Of a stretch of 46,934 bases of DNA, positions 7,797-17,688 are shown one piece after another (within the stretch, counting starts at the first letter, position 1; each line of letters opens with the position of its first letter). Location of the stretch: assembly GCA_900318395.1 (NCBI GenBank), contig ONKL01000023.1, positions 1 through 46,934 of the forward strand, written 5' to 3'. Under the pieces are notes generated by a model. It saw only the letters and a list, made by a program, of their open reading frames with translations, was not told the DNA's origin and made no database searches. Origin of the DNA: an uncultured Prevotella sp. Lineage in GTDB: Bacteria > Bacteroidota > Bacteroidia > Bacteroidales > Bacteroidaceae. A program made the position numbers and the translations under genes.

Positions 7797-8681
7797 ATGA
7801 AAGGAATCGTATTAGCAGGTGGTTCTGGCACACGCCTCTACCCCATCACAAAGGGCATCAGCAAGCAGTTGATTCCCATCTTCGACAAACCGATGATCTA
7901 CTACCCCATCTCAACACTGATGTTGGCTGGTATTCGTGAGATCCTGATTATCTCGACACCTTACGACCTGCCAGGTTTCAAGCGCCTGCTTGGTGACGGC
8001 TCAGACTGGGGGGTACGTTTTGAATATGCAGAACAGCCATCACCAGACGGACTGGCTCAGGCATTCATCATCGGAGAAGAGTTCATTGGCGACGACTGCG
8101 CCTGCCTTGTTCTTGGCGACAATATTTTCTATGGAAGCGGTTTCACTGGCATGCTGAAACAAGCTGTAGCCAACGCAGAACAGAACGGACAGGCTACCGT
8201 ATTCGGCTATTACGTCAACGACCCCGAACGCTATGGTGTCGCTGAGTTTGATGCCGATGGCAACTGCCTCAGCATTGAGGAGAAACCAGCCAAGCCCAAG
8301 TCGAACTATGCCGTCGTAGGTCTCTATTTCTATCCCAACAGTGTGGTAGAGATTGCCAAGAACATCAAGCCCAGTGCCCGTGGTGAGTTGGAGATTACCA
8401 CTGTCAATCAGGTATATCTCGAGCAGAAGAACCTGCACGTGCAGACACTCCAACGCGGTTTTGCATGGCTCGACACAGGTACACACGACTCACTCTCAGA
8501 GGCTTCGACCTTCATTGAAGTCATCGAGAAGCGTCAGGGACTGAAAGTGGCCTGTCTGGAAGAAATAGCCTACAAACGGGGTTGGATCAATAAGGAGCAG
8601 CTTATCAAGATAGCACAGCCGATGGCCAAGAACGACTACGGCCAATATCTACTGCGCCGCGCAGAGGAGTACAACAAATAA
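7797..8681 (+). CDS. rfbA: Glucose-1-phosphate thymidylyltransferase
   Basis: A 294-residue cytosolic enzyme making dTDP-glucose from glucose-1-phosphate and dTTP, the first step to dTDP-L-rhamnose. The nucleotide-binding loop is [16 protein letters not shown] near the N-terminus, followed by [25 protein letters not shown] and the C-terminal [14 protein letters not shown]. Length is typical. It is not clustered with the other rhamnose genes; rfbD lies about 7.6 kb away on the other strand, and no rfbB or rfbC is in the window. Confidence 0.97.
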   Translation: MKGIVLAGGSGTRLYPITKGISKQLIPIFDKPMIYYPISTLMLAGIREILIISTPYDLPGFKRLLGDGSDWGVRFEYAEQPSPDGLAQAFIIGEEFIGDDCACLVLGDNIFYGSGFTGMLKQAVANAEQNGQATVFGYYVNDPERYGVAEFDADGNCLSIEEKPAKPKSNYAVVGLYFYPNSVVEIAKNIKPSARGELEITTVNQVYLEQKNLHVQTLQRGFAWLDTGTHDSLSEASTFIEVIEKRQGLKVACLEEIAYKRGWINKEQLIKIAQPMAKNDYGQYLLRRAEEYNK

Positions 8682-8705
8682 TGTACTCCTCTACGCTACG
8701 GCGTA
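8663..8705. repeat. Two small perfect inverted repeats at the rfbA 3' end
   Basis: AGAGGAGTAC (8663-8672) pairs with GTACTCCTCT (8683-8692) across the stop codon. Right behind it TACGC (8692-8696) pairs with GCGTA (8701-8705). No U-tract follows, so these may stabilise the mRNA 3' end or be degraded palindromic repeats; a factor-independent terminator is less likely. Confidence 0.5.
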
Positions 8706-8757
8706 AGGCCTCGTGATGTTAAATATGCCCAAGCTGTAGCAAAAAAAAGCCCAAAAA

Positions 8758-8789
8758 TTTGGAGAATTACATAAAAATGTATACTTTTG
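8758..8789 (+). promoter_or_regulatory. Promoter of the ECF sigma factor gene
   Basis: TTTG (8758-8761), 20 bp, TACTTTTG (8782-8789): a full match to the Bacteroidetes housekeeping promoter, leaving a leader of about 60 bases. Confidence 0.65.
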
Positions 8790-8858
8790 CCACCGAATTA
8801 ATAACCATTTAAAAAGAATATTGCCTATCGAAACAGACTTTACTCCATTCAAAATTTG

Positions 8859-9461
8859 ATGAGTATGAGTACATTAAAGACTATGTCCGACGAAGAGTTG
8901 GCATTAGCTTACATCGATGGCAATAATCGCGCATTCGACGAGTTACTTACAAGAAACCAAGAAAAGATCTTCACCTACATCATGTATGTGGTGAAGGATG
9001 AGGACTTGGCCAATGACTTATTCCAGGAAACTTTTCTGAAAGTCATCACCAAACTGCAGAATCACCAATATGCAGATTCTGGCAAGTTTCTCTGGTGGTT
9101 GACTCGCATCGCCCATAATGTCATCATCGACTATTATCGTGCACAGAAGAGCGACAAAGTGGTGGATGCTCCAAGAGAGAATGACCTGAGCAATCTGCGC
9201 AGTGATAATGTCATGGACGGCAACCGTGAAAACGAACTGAGTAACGCCCAAGTGCTGAAGGATGTCAAGCGGCTCATGGATGCACTGCCAGAAGCACAGC
9301 GCGATGTTGTCTATATGCGGTTCTATCAGGAACTGTCGTTCAAAGAGATTGCCAAGCTGACCAATGTCAGCATCAACACCTCATTGGGACGTATGCGCTA
9401 TGCGCTGATCAACTTACGTAGGCTGACCCGCCAATACAACATCGCGCTGAATCTGGAATAA
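8859..9461 (+). CDS. ECF-family RNA polymerase sigma factor
   Basis: A 200-residue sigma-70 family member. Starts are possible at 8859 or 8865 (MSTLKTMSDEELALAYI); I use the first ATG. Region 2 is ELLTRNQEKIFTYIMYVVKDEDLANDLFQETFLKVI with FLWWLTRIAHNVIIDYYR. Region 4 is ALPEAQRDVVYMRFYQELSFKEIAKLTNVSINTSLGRMRYAL, with a complete helix-turn-helix, in contrast to the broken sigma gene at 1370-1802. No anti-sigma gene is adjacent, so activity may be set by transcription or by an unlinked factor. It converges on rpe. Confidence 0.92.
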   Translation: MSMSTLKTMSDEELALAYIDGNNRAFDELLTRNQEKIFTYIMYVVKDEDLANDLFQETFLKVITKLQNHQYADSGKFLWWLTRIAHNVIIDYYRAQKSDKVVDAPRENDLSNLRSDNVMDGNRENELSNAQVLKDVKRLMDALPEAQRDVVYMRFYQELSFKEIAKLTNVSINTSLGRMRYALINLRRLTRQYNIALNLE

Positions 9462-9463
9462 TA

Positions 9464-10111
9464 CTATAGCTGACGGAGATCACGAATGACCTGCTCGGGG
9501 TTGGGAGCGTTGAAGACATAACTGCCACTGACAAGCACATCGACACCCGCTGCCACCAATCGGGGGGCCGTCTCACCTTGTACACCACCATCGACTTCAA
9601 TCAAGGTCTTACAGCCTTTTTCTTCAATCATCCGGCGCAGACGCTTTACCTTGTCAATCGTGTTCTCGATGAACTTCTGCCCTCCGAATCCAGGATTCAC
9701 ACTCATCAGCAGAACCATTTCCACATCGCCGATGATATCTTCAAGCACGGAGACTGGTGTAGAAGGATTCAGGGTGACACCAGCCTTCATGCCAGCATCA
9801 TGAATCTCCTGAACCGTACGATGCAAATGTACAGAAGCCTCATAATGTACATTCATCATCATAGCACCAAGCTTTGCAGTCTGTTTGATATATCGCTCCG
9901 GGCGCTCTATCATGTAATGAACGTCTAATGGTTTCTTACAAACCTTAGCTACAGCTTCTAATACAGGGAATCCGAACGAGATGTTAGGAACAAACGAACC
10001 GTCCATCACATCCAGATGAAGCCAATCGGCCTCACTGCGGTTAATCATGTCGATGTCGCGGTCGAGATGCAGAAAGTCGGCAGCGAGCAATGAAGGTGAT
10101 ACGAATGCCAT
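9464..10111 (-). CDS. rpe: Ribulose-phosphate 3-epimerase
   Basis: A 215-residue TIM-barrel enzyme interconverting ribulose-5-phosphate and xylulose-5-phosphate in the pentose phosphate pathway. Family signatures are VSPSLLAADFLHL at the N-terminus, HLDVMDGSFVPNISFG (metal and catalytic Asp), VNPGFGGQKFI and LIEVDGGV. It is the last gene of the long minus-strand run and converges with the sigma gene with only 2 bp between stops. Confidence 0.97.
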   Translation of the reverse strand: MAFVSPSLLAADFLHLDRDIDMINRSEADWLHLDVMDGSFVPNISFGFPVLEAVAKVCKKPLDVHYMIERPERYIKQTAKLGAMMMNVHYEASVHLHRTVQEIHDAGMKAGVTLNPSTPVSVLEDIIGDVEMVLLMSVNPGFGGQKFIENTIDKVKRLRRMIEEKGCKTLIEVDGGVQGETAPRLVAAGVDVLVSGSYVFNAPNPEQVIRDLRQL

Positions 10112-10121
10112 AATCCTCTTG

Positions 10122-10259
10122 TTAGTTCAGGCATGTAGCCTGATTAATGTTTCTACGATAGGTGTAGGCGACTTGCCGGATGACGTCGAGCGTCAGCTCT
10201 CGCGGCTTGTAAGTCTCACTAAAGTCTAATGACACGTCTTCTGGAGTAAAAATCTTCAT
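10122..10259 (-). CDS. Small ORF, 45 residues, between fmt and rpe
   Basis: The ATG at 10259 opens a 45-codon frame: MKIFTPEDVSLDFSETYKPR, then a helix-like ELTLDVIRQVAYTYRRNINQ, ending at TAA 10122. It fills the gap between fmt (52 bp upstream) and rpe (10 bp downstream) on the same strand with operon-like spacing, and composition is protein-like. I do not recognise a family. The alternative is a chance frame in a 200-bp spacer. Confidence 0.5.
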   Translation of the reverse strand: MKIFTPEDVSLDFSETYKPRELTLDVIRQVAYTYRRNINQATCLN

Positions 10260-10311
10260 AGGCAAACACTTTTATTTGATGAGTATTATACCTATTAAAC
10301 GCTACTACACC

Positions 10312-11289
10312 TTATTTTATTATATAGTTCTCAATATTTTTATTGCCATTCAGGAAATCACGTGCCCTCATACGGGTCTTGCCAGCCATTTGCAACTCGT
10401 CGATCTGCAACAGGAAGTCGCCTGTAGTAATATAGAGTACGCCTTTATAGACCACAATCATACCTGGACGCATGCCCACATTCTTCTCTGTCTTGGTTGT
10501 TTTGAAAATCTTCAGATCTACAGTCTTTCCGTCAGGTCCGAGCAATGATGTCCATGCACCTGGATACGGGCTGAGGCCACGGATGAAGTCATAGATACGC
10601 TTTGAAGGACGACTCCAGTCTATCTCACAGATATCCTTGAAAAGCTTCGGGGCTTCGTAGAGTCGCTTGAACTTACCCTCAAGTTCCTCCTGCGGAATAC
10701 TCTCAGGATGCCCATCGGCAGCAATGATCTTCTCCAAGGTTTCCAGACATATCTCAGCACCAAGGTGCATCAGTCCGTCGTAAACATACTCCACATTAGC
10801 GTTATCAGGAATATCGAAAGGTTTCTGGAGGATTACCCGCCCCGTGTCGATATCCTTATCCAGGAAAAAAGTGGTAACACCAGTCTGCTTCTCACCATTG
10901 ATAACAGCCCAGTTGATAGGAGCAGCACCACGATACTGGGGCAGCAGGGCAGCATGCACATTGAAAGTGCCATAGGCAGGCATGTCCCATACGACCTCAG
11001 GCAGCATTCTAAAGGCAACGACCACCTGAAGGTTTGCCTTGTAACTGCGCAATTTCTCAACAAAAGCAGGATCCTTCATCTTTTCCGGCTGAAGAACAGG
11101 CAGGTCATGCTCCAATGCATACTTCTTGACCTCAGAAGGCTGCACCTCTCCTTGATGACGGCCTACAGGTTTGTCGGGCTGTGTGACAACAGCCACCACA
11201 TTGTACTCGTTCTCTACCAATGCCTTAAGAGTCGCTACAGCAAACTCTGGCGTTCCCATAAACACAATTCGCAGGTCTTTTTTCTCCAT
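10312..11289 (-). CDS. fmt: Methionyl-tRNA formyltransferase
   Basis: This cytosolic enzyme formylates initiator Met-tRNA with 10-formyl-tetrahydrofolate. The start at 11289 (MEKKDLRIVFMGTPEFA) fits the family; an in-frame ATG three codons earlier (11298) is possible. The N-terminal Rossmann-like transferase domain has VFMGTPEFA and the folate-binding/catalytic HAALLPQYRGAAPINWAVINGE. The C-terminal OB-like domain follows PYPGAWTS. About 325 residues, normal length. It lies in the tsaC-clc-fmt run with rpe. Confidence 0.97.
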   Translation of the reverse strand: MEKKDLRIVFMGTPEFAVATLKALVENEYNVVAVVTQPDKPVGRHQGEVQPSEVKKYALEHDLPVLQPEKMKDPAFVEKLRSYKANLQVVVAFRMLPEVVWDMPAYGTFNVHAALLPQYRGAAPINWAVINGEKQTGVTTFFLDKDIDTGRVILQKPFDIPDNANVEYVYDGLMHLGAEICLETLEKIIAADGHPESIPQEELEGKFKRLYEAPKLFKDICEIDWSRPSKRIYDFIRGLSPYPGAWTSLLGPDGKTVDLKIFKTTKTEKNVGMRPGMIVVYKGVLYITTGDFLLQIDELQMAGKTRMRARDFLNGNKNIENYIIK

Positions 11290-11329
11290 AATCCTCAACT
11301 ATTCATTATTTAATAAAAAAACTCGTAAA

Positions 11330-13126
11330 CTAGTCTTCACTCATGTCGGCAACCATCTTACGATATACCGTATAGATACGCTGTCGGGAGATATATCCTT
11401 TCAGACGTTTCTCTGCATCCAAGACTGGTAACCAGTTGGCACCCGTACGGTCAAATGTCTGCATCACTTCTGCCATCGGTGTGTCATCACTCAACAGAGC
11501 CTTGGGCTCAGTCATCAGCTGTGACGATTTGAAATGATGATACAGTTCGATACGGAACACCACGTTTCGGATCTTCATAATATCAATCTCACCCAACAGG
11601 GTCCCCCCCGCATCGAGCACCGGCAAGACGGTAGAGTGGCTACGGCTGATCTTATGTACAATCTGTCCCAGCTCCATATCGGGTGTCACAGCCAGGAAAT
11701 CCTTCTCTATCAACGAATCCAGATTCATCAGCGTCAAAACGGCATGATCAGTATGATGGGTCAGCAGTTTTCCCTGTTTGGCCAAGCGCGATCCGTAAAT
11801 ACTATGGGGTTCAAAGATAATGATTGTGAGATAGGCACAAACACTGACAATCATCAGAGGCATGAACATGCTATAGCCGCCTGTGAGTTCTGCAATGAGG
11901 AATACACCCGTCAATGGAGCGTGCATCACACCCGACATCACACCTGCCATTCCCAATAGAGCGAAGTTCTTTTCGGGCACATAGACACCTATCTGTTCCA
12001 TGTTCCAAAGTCTTGAGAACAAGAAACCCGTAAAACAGCCAATAAACAGACTGGGAGCAAAGGTACCGCCACAGCCGCCACCGCCATTAGTGGCTGAGGT
12101 TGCCAATACTTTTGTAAACAATACCAGTGCGATATATGGTATCAACATTGAACCTTGCCCAGAGAAGAGCGAGTTATTCAAGATGCGATTCCAATCAGCC
12201 TCCGTACGTCCATTCAGCAACAGGTTGATGCTACTATATCCCTCCCCATATAGAGCAGGGAAGATGAAGATGAGCAGACTCAGTACTGTTCCGCCGATAG
12301 CCAGCTTCACATAGGGTTTGTCCTTAAATCGAGCAAAGACATCTTCACAAGCACCCATCATTCGGATGAAATATAGCGATACTAAGCCGCAACTGATACC
12401 CAACAAGACGCAGGCTGGTATACGCTGTACGGACCATTCACTATCCAGATGGAACGAAAACAGCGAAGCATCGCCACTGAAGATATAGGTAAAGCACGTC
12501 GCTGTCACACACGACACCAGAATAGGCAATAGTGCCGACATAGTCATATCGATCATCAGCACCTCAAGCGTAAAGACCAACCCAGCTATAGGCGCTTTGA
12601 AGATACCTGCTATAGCACCGGCAGCACCACAACCCACGAGGGTCATCAGCATCTTACGATCCAGATGAAACAGCTGGCCAAGATTCGAGCCAATGGCCGA
12701 ACCCGTCAGTACAATAGGGGCCTCAGCTCCCACAGAACCGCCAAAACCAATGGTGATGGCAGATGCAATCACTGACGACCAGCAGTTATGAGATTTCAGT
12801 CTCGACTTATTAGATGAGATTGCATATAGGATACGTGTGATACCGTGCGAGATATTATCCTTGACGATATAACGGACAAACAGCGAAGTTAAGTAAATGC
12901 CCACAACAGGATAGACCAGATAGAGCCAGTTGGCATGAGTGCGGTCGAACGAGCTGGTCAACAGCAATACGATCTGGTTGATAATCCAGTGAAGGAAGAA
13001 TGCTGCGACAGCGGCAAAGAAACCAACTATGAGTGCGAGGATAATCATGAACATCTTCTCACTCACATGCTCCACCCGCCACTCATGCAGCTGCTGAAGC
13101 CACGTCGGTCTACTGATTCCTTCCAA
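11330..13126 (-). CDS. ClC-family chloride channel/transporter with tandem CBS domains
   Basis: A 598-residue inner-membrane protein. About residues 20-440 form the ClC fold with multiple hydrophobic helices. Recognisable ion-path motifs are GGSVGAEAPIV (the position of the gating Glu in GxEGP-type motifs), GIFKAPIAGLVFTLEV and GVMHAPLTGVFLIAELTGG. Two CBS domains fill the C-terminus (about 470-595: LIEKDFLAVTPDMELGQIVHKI and LMTEPKALLSDDTPMAEVM), likely binding adenine nucleotides. It starts 2 bp after tsaC ends, so the two are co-transcribed. Whether it is a channel or a Cl-/H+ antiporter cannot be told. Confidence 0.92.
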   Translation of the reverse strand: MEGISRPTWLQQLHEWRVEHVSEKMFMIILALIVGFFAAVAAFFLHWIINQIVLLLTSSFDRTHANWLYLVYPVVGIYLTSLFVRYIVKDNISHGITRILYAISSNKSRLKSHNCWSSVIASAITIGFGGSVGAEAPIVLTGSAIGSNLGQLFHLDRKMLMTLVGCGAAGAIAGIFKAPIAGLVFTLEVLMIDMTMSALLPILVSCVTATCFTYIFSGDASLFSFHLDSEWSVQRIPACVLLGISCGLVSLYFIRMMGACEDVFARFKDKPYVKLAIGGTVLSLLIFIFPALYGEGYSSINLLLNGRTEADWNRILNNSLFSGQGSMLIPYIALVLFTKVLATSATNGGGGCGGTFAPSLFIGCFTGFLFSRLWNMEQIGVYVPEKNFALLGMAGVMSGVMHAPLTGVFLIAELTGGYSMFMPLMIVSVCAYLTIIIFEPHSIYGSRLAKQGKLLTHHTDHAVLTLMNLDSLIEKDFLAVTPDMELGQIVHKISRSHSTVLPVLDAGGTLLGEIDIMKIRNVVFRIELYHHFKSSQLMTEPKALLSDDTPMAEVMQTFDRTGANWLPVLDAEKRLKGYISRQRIYTVYRKMVADMSED

Positions 13127-13128
13127 GT

Positions 13129-13710
13129 TTATTTTCTTATGATTGTTACTTCTCCGTTTTCTTTCAACTTGATGATACTGGATGGTGTATGGGGCTTATG
13201 CTCCTGACGACGACTCCAGCACACATAATCAACAGCATCGATAATCTGAGGATCGATGTCGCAATAGTTCTGGGCGGCAGGTTTGCCACTGATATTGGCA
13301 GAGGTCGAGACGATAGCCTTCTGAAAACGATAGCAAAGTTCTTTAGAGAAAGGCTCGTTGGTAATCCTCATACCAACACTACCATCTTCTGCTATCAGAT
13401 TTTCTGCCAGATTAATGGCTCCGTCAAGAATCAATGTCGTAGGTCTGGCGTCGCTGTCCTTCAGGCCATCAATCAGTTGCCAAGCCACATCAGGTACATT
13501 CCTGAAATAACGCTGCATACGGGCATCAGAGTCAACCAGACAGATCAATGCCTTTGAATCATCGCGCTGTTTGATCGCGTAAACACGCTTCACAGCCTCA
13601 ACATTCGTTGCATCGCAGCCTATCCCCCATACAGTATCAGTCGGATAGAGTATCACCCCACCCTTTCGCATCGTCTCAACGGCCTGTTTGATATCTTCTT
13701 CTCTCGTCAT
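13129..13710 (-). CDS. tsaC: L-threonylcarbamoyladenylate synthase (Sua5/YrdC family)
   Basis: A 193-residue cytosolic enzyme making threonylcarbamoyl-AMP for the t6A37 tRNA modification. YrdC-domain features are GGVILYPTDTVWGIGCDATN, KRVYAIKQRDDSKALICL (the K-R-x-x-x-K substrate site), DGSVGMRITNEPF and VSTSANISGKPA. There is no C-terminal Sua5 domain, so it is the short TsaC form. It is tightly coupled to the ClC gene and 10 bp below trxB. Confidence 0.95.
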   Translation of the reverse strand: MTREEDIKQAVETMRKGGVILYPTDTVWGIGCDATNVEAVKRVYAIKQRDDSKALICLVDSDARMQRYFRNVPDVAWQLIDGLKDSDARPTTLILDGAINLAENLIAEDGSVGMRITNEPFSKELCYRFQKAIVSTSANISGKPAAQNYCDIDPQIIDAVDYVCWSRRQEHKPHTPSSIIKLKENGEVTIIRK

Positions 13711-13720
13711 TCTTCAAAAC

Positions 13721-14653
13721 TTAACGGTTCAGGAGATAGCGTTCTGCCAAAATTGCAGCCTGACAACCTGAGCCAGCTGCAGAGATGGCCTGACGGAATA
13801 CAGGATCAGCACAATCACCTGCCACATATACACCAGGAATCTTTGTTTCCGGTGTTCCATTTATTTTTTTCAGATAGCCCACCTCATCGGTATCAAGCCA
13901 CTCCTTAAAGATATCGGTATTGGGTTTATGACCAATAGCAAGGAAGAAACCGTCAATCTGGATATCAACCAGTTCCTCATCAGGTTCACCCTTACGCTTA
14001 ACCAGATGGGCGCCCTCTACACCATTCTCACCAAAGAGGCCGATGGTATTGTACTCAAACAGGATTTCAATATTTTCACGCTCCATCACACGCTGCTGCA
14101 TCACCTTCGAAGCTCTGAGGAAAGGTTTGCGAACAATGAGATACACCTTCTTGGCTAGACCCGACAAATAGAGAGCATCCTCACAAGCTGTATCACCACC
14201 GCCTACCACAGCAACCGTCTTCTTGCGATAGAAGAAACCATCACAAGTAGCACAAGCGGAAACGCCCTGTCCATTATACTTACGCTCATCGTCAAGTCCC
14301 AAGTACTTGGCTGATGCACCTGTCGCAATAATAACCGTATCAGCAGCTATCTCTGTCCCATCATCAGCAGTACATACGTAAGGAGCTTTTGAAAAGTCAA
14401 CCTTCACAATCTCGCCAGTACGCACATCTGTTCCAAAGCGTTGAGCCTGCTCCAACAGATCCATCATCATCTGGTTGCCATCCACACCCTGCGGATAACC
14501 TGGGAAGTTTTCAACTTCGGTTGTTTGCGTCAACTGACCACCAGGCTGCATACCACTGTATTCGATAGGACTAAGGTTTGCACGACTTGCATAAATGGCG
14601 GCAGTATACCCAGCAGGTCCGCTACCGATAATCAAGCATTTAGTCTTTTCCAT
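13721..14653 (-). CDS. trxB: Thioredoxin-disulfide reductase
   Basis: A 310-residue FAD/NADPH flavoprotein reducing thioredoxin. The FAD motif is CLIIGSGPAGYTAAIYASRA; the redox-active cysteines are C134 and C137 in SACATCDGF; the NADPH-binding motif is VAVVGGGDTACEDAL; the C-terminal FAD contact is GVYVAGDCADPVFRQ. Standard length. It lies between prfC (18 bp) and tsaC (10 bp) on the same strand. Confidence 0.97.
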   Translation of the reverse strand: MEKTKCLIIGSGPAGYTAAIYASRANLSPIEYSGMQPGGQLTQTTEVENFPGYPQGVDGNQMMMDLLEQAQRFGTDVRTGEIVKVDFSKAPYVCTADDGTEIAADTVIIATGASAKYLGLDDERKYNGQGVSACATCDGFFYRKKTVAVVGGGDTACEDALYLSGLAKKVYLIVRKPFLRASKVMQQRVMERENIEILFEYNTIGLFGENGVEGAHLVKRKGEPDEELVDIQIDGFFLAIGHKPNTDIFKEWLDTDEVGYLKKINGTPETKIPGVYVAGDCADPVFRQAISAAGSGCQAAILAERYLLNR

Positions 14654-14671
14654 ATTCTTTAGTTTTTATTG

Positions 14672-16258
14672 TTAGAACTCACTGGTAAAGTGGAACTTAA
14701 TATGTTTAAAATCTTCCTGAGCCATCGAGAGGACATATCCAGAGTCAGCAAGGAACACATCACGTCCCTCCTTATCCTTCGCCATGTACTGATACTTGCG
14801 CTTCTTGAAGTTCTCAAGCTCCTGCGGATCATCGCTCTCTATCCAACATGCCTTGTAGAGATGAACGGGCTCCCAGCGACACTTGGCATTATATTCATTT
14901 TCCAATCGATACTGGATAACCTCGAACTGCAGTTGACCCACCGTACCGATAATCTTGCGGTTATTGAACTGATTAACAAACAGCTGGGCCACACCCTCAT
15001 CCATGAGTTGATCAATACCTTTCTGAAGCTGCTTGGCTTTCATTGGATCGTCGTTCTCAATATATTTAAAGAGTTCAGGCGAGAAGGATGGGAGTCCACG
15101 GAAATGAAGTTGTTCACCCTCTGTGAGTGTATCACCGATTTTAAAGATACCATTATCAGGAAGACCGACGATATCTCCCGGCCAGGCCTCATCGATAGTA
15201 CTCTTACGCTGAGCCATGAACTGGGTGGGCGAAGAGAACCGAAGCGTTTTTCCCTGACGCACATGGAGATAAGGAACATTGCGTTGGAACTTACCTGAAC
15301 AAACCTTACAGAAGGCGATACAGGAACGATGGTTGGGGTCAATATTGGCAGTAATCTTGAATATGAAGCCTGTGAACTTTGGCTCCTCAGGCTGTACATC
15401 GCGCTCCTCAGCCTTAGTGGGACGAGGTGACGGGGCTATCTCTACGAAACAATTCAGCAATTCCTGCACACCGAAATTATTCAGAGCAGAACCAAAGAAT
15501 ACAGGTGCGACTTCGGCTGAGCGATAAGTATCGACCTCAAACTCTGGATAGACGCCATCGACCAGTTCAAGATCCTCACGAAGCTTCGCTGCATTTTCAT
15601 CACCCACTCGCTGATCGAGTTCTGGGCTGTTGATGTCAACCTCCACCTTATCCGTCACACGCTGTTTATCTGGAGTAAAGAGATCGAGTTTCTCTTCGTA
15701 GATATTATATACCCCTTTGAACTTAGCTCCTTGATTGATAGGCCATGAGAGTGGACGTACTTTTATCTCAAGTTCCTGCTCCAACTCGTCGAGCAGATCA
15801 AACGGATCGCGCCCCTCACGGTCCATCTTGTTGATGAAGATAATCACTGGGGTCTTACGCATACGACAGACCGTCATCAGTTTACGGGTCTGCGTCTCCA
15901 CACCCTTTGCGCCATCCACCACAATAATCGCCGAATCAACAGCTGTCAGTGTACGGAAGGTGTCTTCTGCAAAGTCTTGGTGACCCGGAGTATCCAGGAT
16001 ATTCACCTTATATTCTATATCAGAGCCTTCTGGGGTATAGTCGAACTCCATCACAGAGGTCGATACAGAAATACCACGCTGTTTCTCTATGTCCATCCAG
16101 TCGGATGTGGCAGTCTTCTTGATCTTGTTATTCTTAACGGCTCCCGCCACCTGTATCTGTCCACCAAAGAGAAGGAACTTCTCCGTCAGTGTTGTCTTAC
16201 CGGCATCAGGGTGCGAGATAATCGCAAATGTTCGTCTACGTTCTATTTCCTGATTCAT
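14672..16258 (-). CDS. prfC: Peptide chain release factor 3
   Basis: A 528-residue translational GTPase that removes RF1/RF2 from the ribosome. G1 is [16 protein letters not shown] (about 13-28), switch I/G2 includes [11 protein letters not shown]3 is [14 protein letters not shown] and G4 is [11 protein letters not shown]. The RF3-specific C-terminal domain is present ([21 protein letters not shown]). Its stop and the rfbD start zone are nearly contiguous. Confidence 0.96.
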   Translation of the reverse strand: MNQEIERRRTFAIISHPDAGKTTLTEKFLLFGGQIQVAGAVKNNKIKKTATSDWMDIEKQRGISVSTSVMEFDYTPEGSDIEYKVNILDTPGHQDFAEDTFRTLTAVDSAIIVVDGAKGVETQTRKLMTVCRMRKTPVIIFINKMDREGRDPFDLLDELEQELEIKVRPLSWPINQGAKFKGVYNIYEEKLDLFTPDKQRVTDKVEVDINSPELDQRVGDENAAKLREDLELVDGVYPEFEVDTYRSAEVAPVFFGSALNNFGVQELLNCFVEIAPSPRPTKAEERDVQPEEPKFTGFIFKITANIDPNHRSCIAFCKVCSGKFQRNVPYLHVRQGKTLRFSSPTQFMAQRKSTIDEAWPGDIVGLPDNGIFKIGDTLTEGEQLHFRGLPSFSPELFKYIENDDPMKAKQLQKGIDQLMDEGVAQLFVNQFNNRKIIGTVGQLQFEVIQYRLENEYNAKCRWEPVHLYKACWIESDDPQELENFKKRKYQYMAKDKEGRDVFLADSGYVLSMAQEDFKHIKFHFTSEF

Positions 16259-17122
16259 TCAATCTTTTCTATTTATCAATTTTAAAATACACTCTTTCAA
16301 ACTCTCTTCCCAATAAGGGACTTCAATATTGTAGGTCTGTTTAATCTTCGTTTTGTCGAGTACCGAATAGTGCGGGCGATTAGCTGGTGTAGGATACTCT
16401 GCCGTATGGAGGGGACGTACATGGCAAGAAGTTATGCCAGCTATGCGATGGATAGCCTTTGTAAAATCGTACCACGAGATAACACCCTCATTAGAGAAAT
16501 GGTAGATACCAGGTACTACGCCCTGATTGATAGCAGCAAACAGAGCAACAGCCAAATCACGAGCATAAGTAGGTGTTCCTATCTGATCGAAAATAACTCC
16601 CAGTTCGGGCTTTTCCTTACCAAGACGGATCATCGTCTTGACGAAATTATTACCAAACGTGGAATAAAGCCATGCAGTACGGACAATCATCGTTCTGGAA
16701 CAAGCCTGTTGAGCCGCCTTCTCACCATCGAGTTTCGTAGAGCCATAGACGCTATTCGGACAGGTAGGCTCATCCTCGGTATAAGGAGTGTGGTTTGTAC
16801 CATCGAACACATAATCGGTTGAAACCTGAATCAACCACCCACCACGCTTTTCTACAGCCGCAGCCAGATAGCCAGGCGCCACTGTATTCAGTAAGCGACA
16901 GAGTTCCTGATTGTCTTCCGCCTTATCAACAGCTGTATAAGCAGCACAATTCACGATACCATCAATCTGGTTCTCATTTACAAACTTTTCGATGGCAGCA
17001 GAGTCGGTAATATCCAATTCTGCCACATCTGTGTTAAAATAGGTATGCTGGGGATTGGCTTCCTCCAGCAACTGCATCTCATTTCCTAACTGGCCATTAC
17101 AGCCCGTAATCAGTATATTCAT
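16259..17122 (-). CDS. rfbD: dTDP-4-dehydrorhamnose reductase
   Basis: A 287-residue NAD(P)H-dependent short-chain reductase making dTDP-L-rhamnose. The Rossmann motif is LITGCNGQLG (4-13), STDYVFDG is at 101-108, and the catalytic Y126 and K130 are in SVYGSTK. The stop abuts the prfC start. It is separated from rfbA, so rhamnose synthesis genes are scattered in this genome. Confidence 0.96.
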   Translation of the reverse strand: MNILITGCNGQLGNEMQLLEEANPQHTYFNTDVAELDITDSAAIEKFVNENQIDGIVNCAAYTAVDKAEDNQELCRLLNTVAPGYLAAAVEKRGGWLIQVSTDYVFDGTNHTPYTEDEPTCPNSVYGSTKLDGEKAAQQACSRTMIVRTAWLYSTFGNNFVKTMIRLGKEKPELGVIFDQIGTPTYARDLAVALFAAINQGVVPGIYHFSNEGVISWYDFTKAIHRIAGITSCHVRPLHTAEYPTPANRPHYSVLDKTKIKQTYNIEVPYWEESLKECILKLINRKD

Positions 17123-17125
17123 ATA

Positions 17126-17671
17126 TTATTCAAACTTCAATCCTTCCTCTTTGTCTTTCTTATAATAGTCGGAAAGCATCCCGATGAATGTGGTGATTTC
17201 TTTCACGGCATGCTGGGTATCAGGCGAAATAGCCTTGTTTTGCAAACGCAACAGCATAACGCCATAGAGCGAATTAAAACAGGTCTCGATTTCGTTTTCC
17301 TCTTTGTCGGCACCACGGTTACGTAACTCTACTATAAATGGCAATACCTTATAGTACTCCGTATTATAAAAAGGAAACTTTGACGACTGTAACAACTGGT
17401 CGTGCAGTTCTATGAGCATCTGCATGGTGACTTTGTTGATCTGAAGATGTCCCTTTTCGCGACACCCTTCCTGATTCATCATGCGAATCAGATTGCCATA
17501 CCAGTCAATCTCCTCCTCTTTCTGATCATCTGTATAGTCAAAACGCGAAATCCACTCATCACGGATTCTGCGGAGCGAACAGTCGAATGCACGTATCGTG
17601 TCTTCAATCTGCCACATATACAGCAGATATTCGGCAATATTCTTCTTTCTTAATTCCTGAGCAACAAACAT
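17126..17671 (-). CDS. DUF4924 family protein
   Basis: A 181-residue soluble, acidic, largely helical protein without signal peptide. It begins MFVAQELRKKNIAEYLLYMWQIEDTIRAF and contains DWYGNLIRMMNQEGCREKGHL and LIELHDQLLQ. This pattern matches the Bacteroidetes-restricted family DUF4924 as I remember it; function unknown. It is 3 bp from rfbD, so co-expressed with it. Confidence 0.8.
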   Translation of the reverse strand: MFVAQELRKKNIAEYLLYMWQIEDTIRAFDCSLRRIRDEWISRFDYTDDQKEEEIDWYGNLIRMMNQEGCREKGHLQINKVTMQMLIELHDQLLQSSKFPFYNTEYYKVLPFIVELRNRGADKEENEIETCFNSLYGVMLLRLQNKAISPDTQHAVKEITTFIGMLSDYYKKDKEEGLKFE

Positions 17672-17688
17672 TTCTTACTATTATTCAT

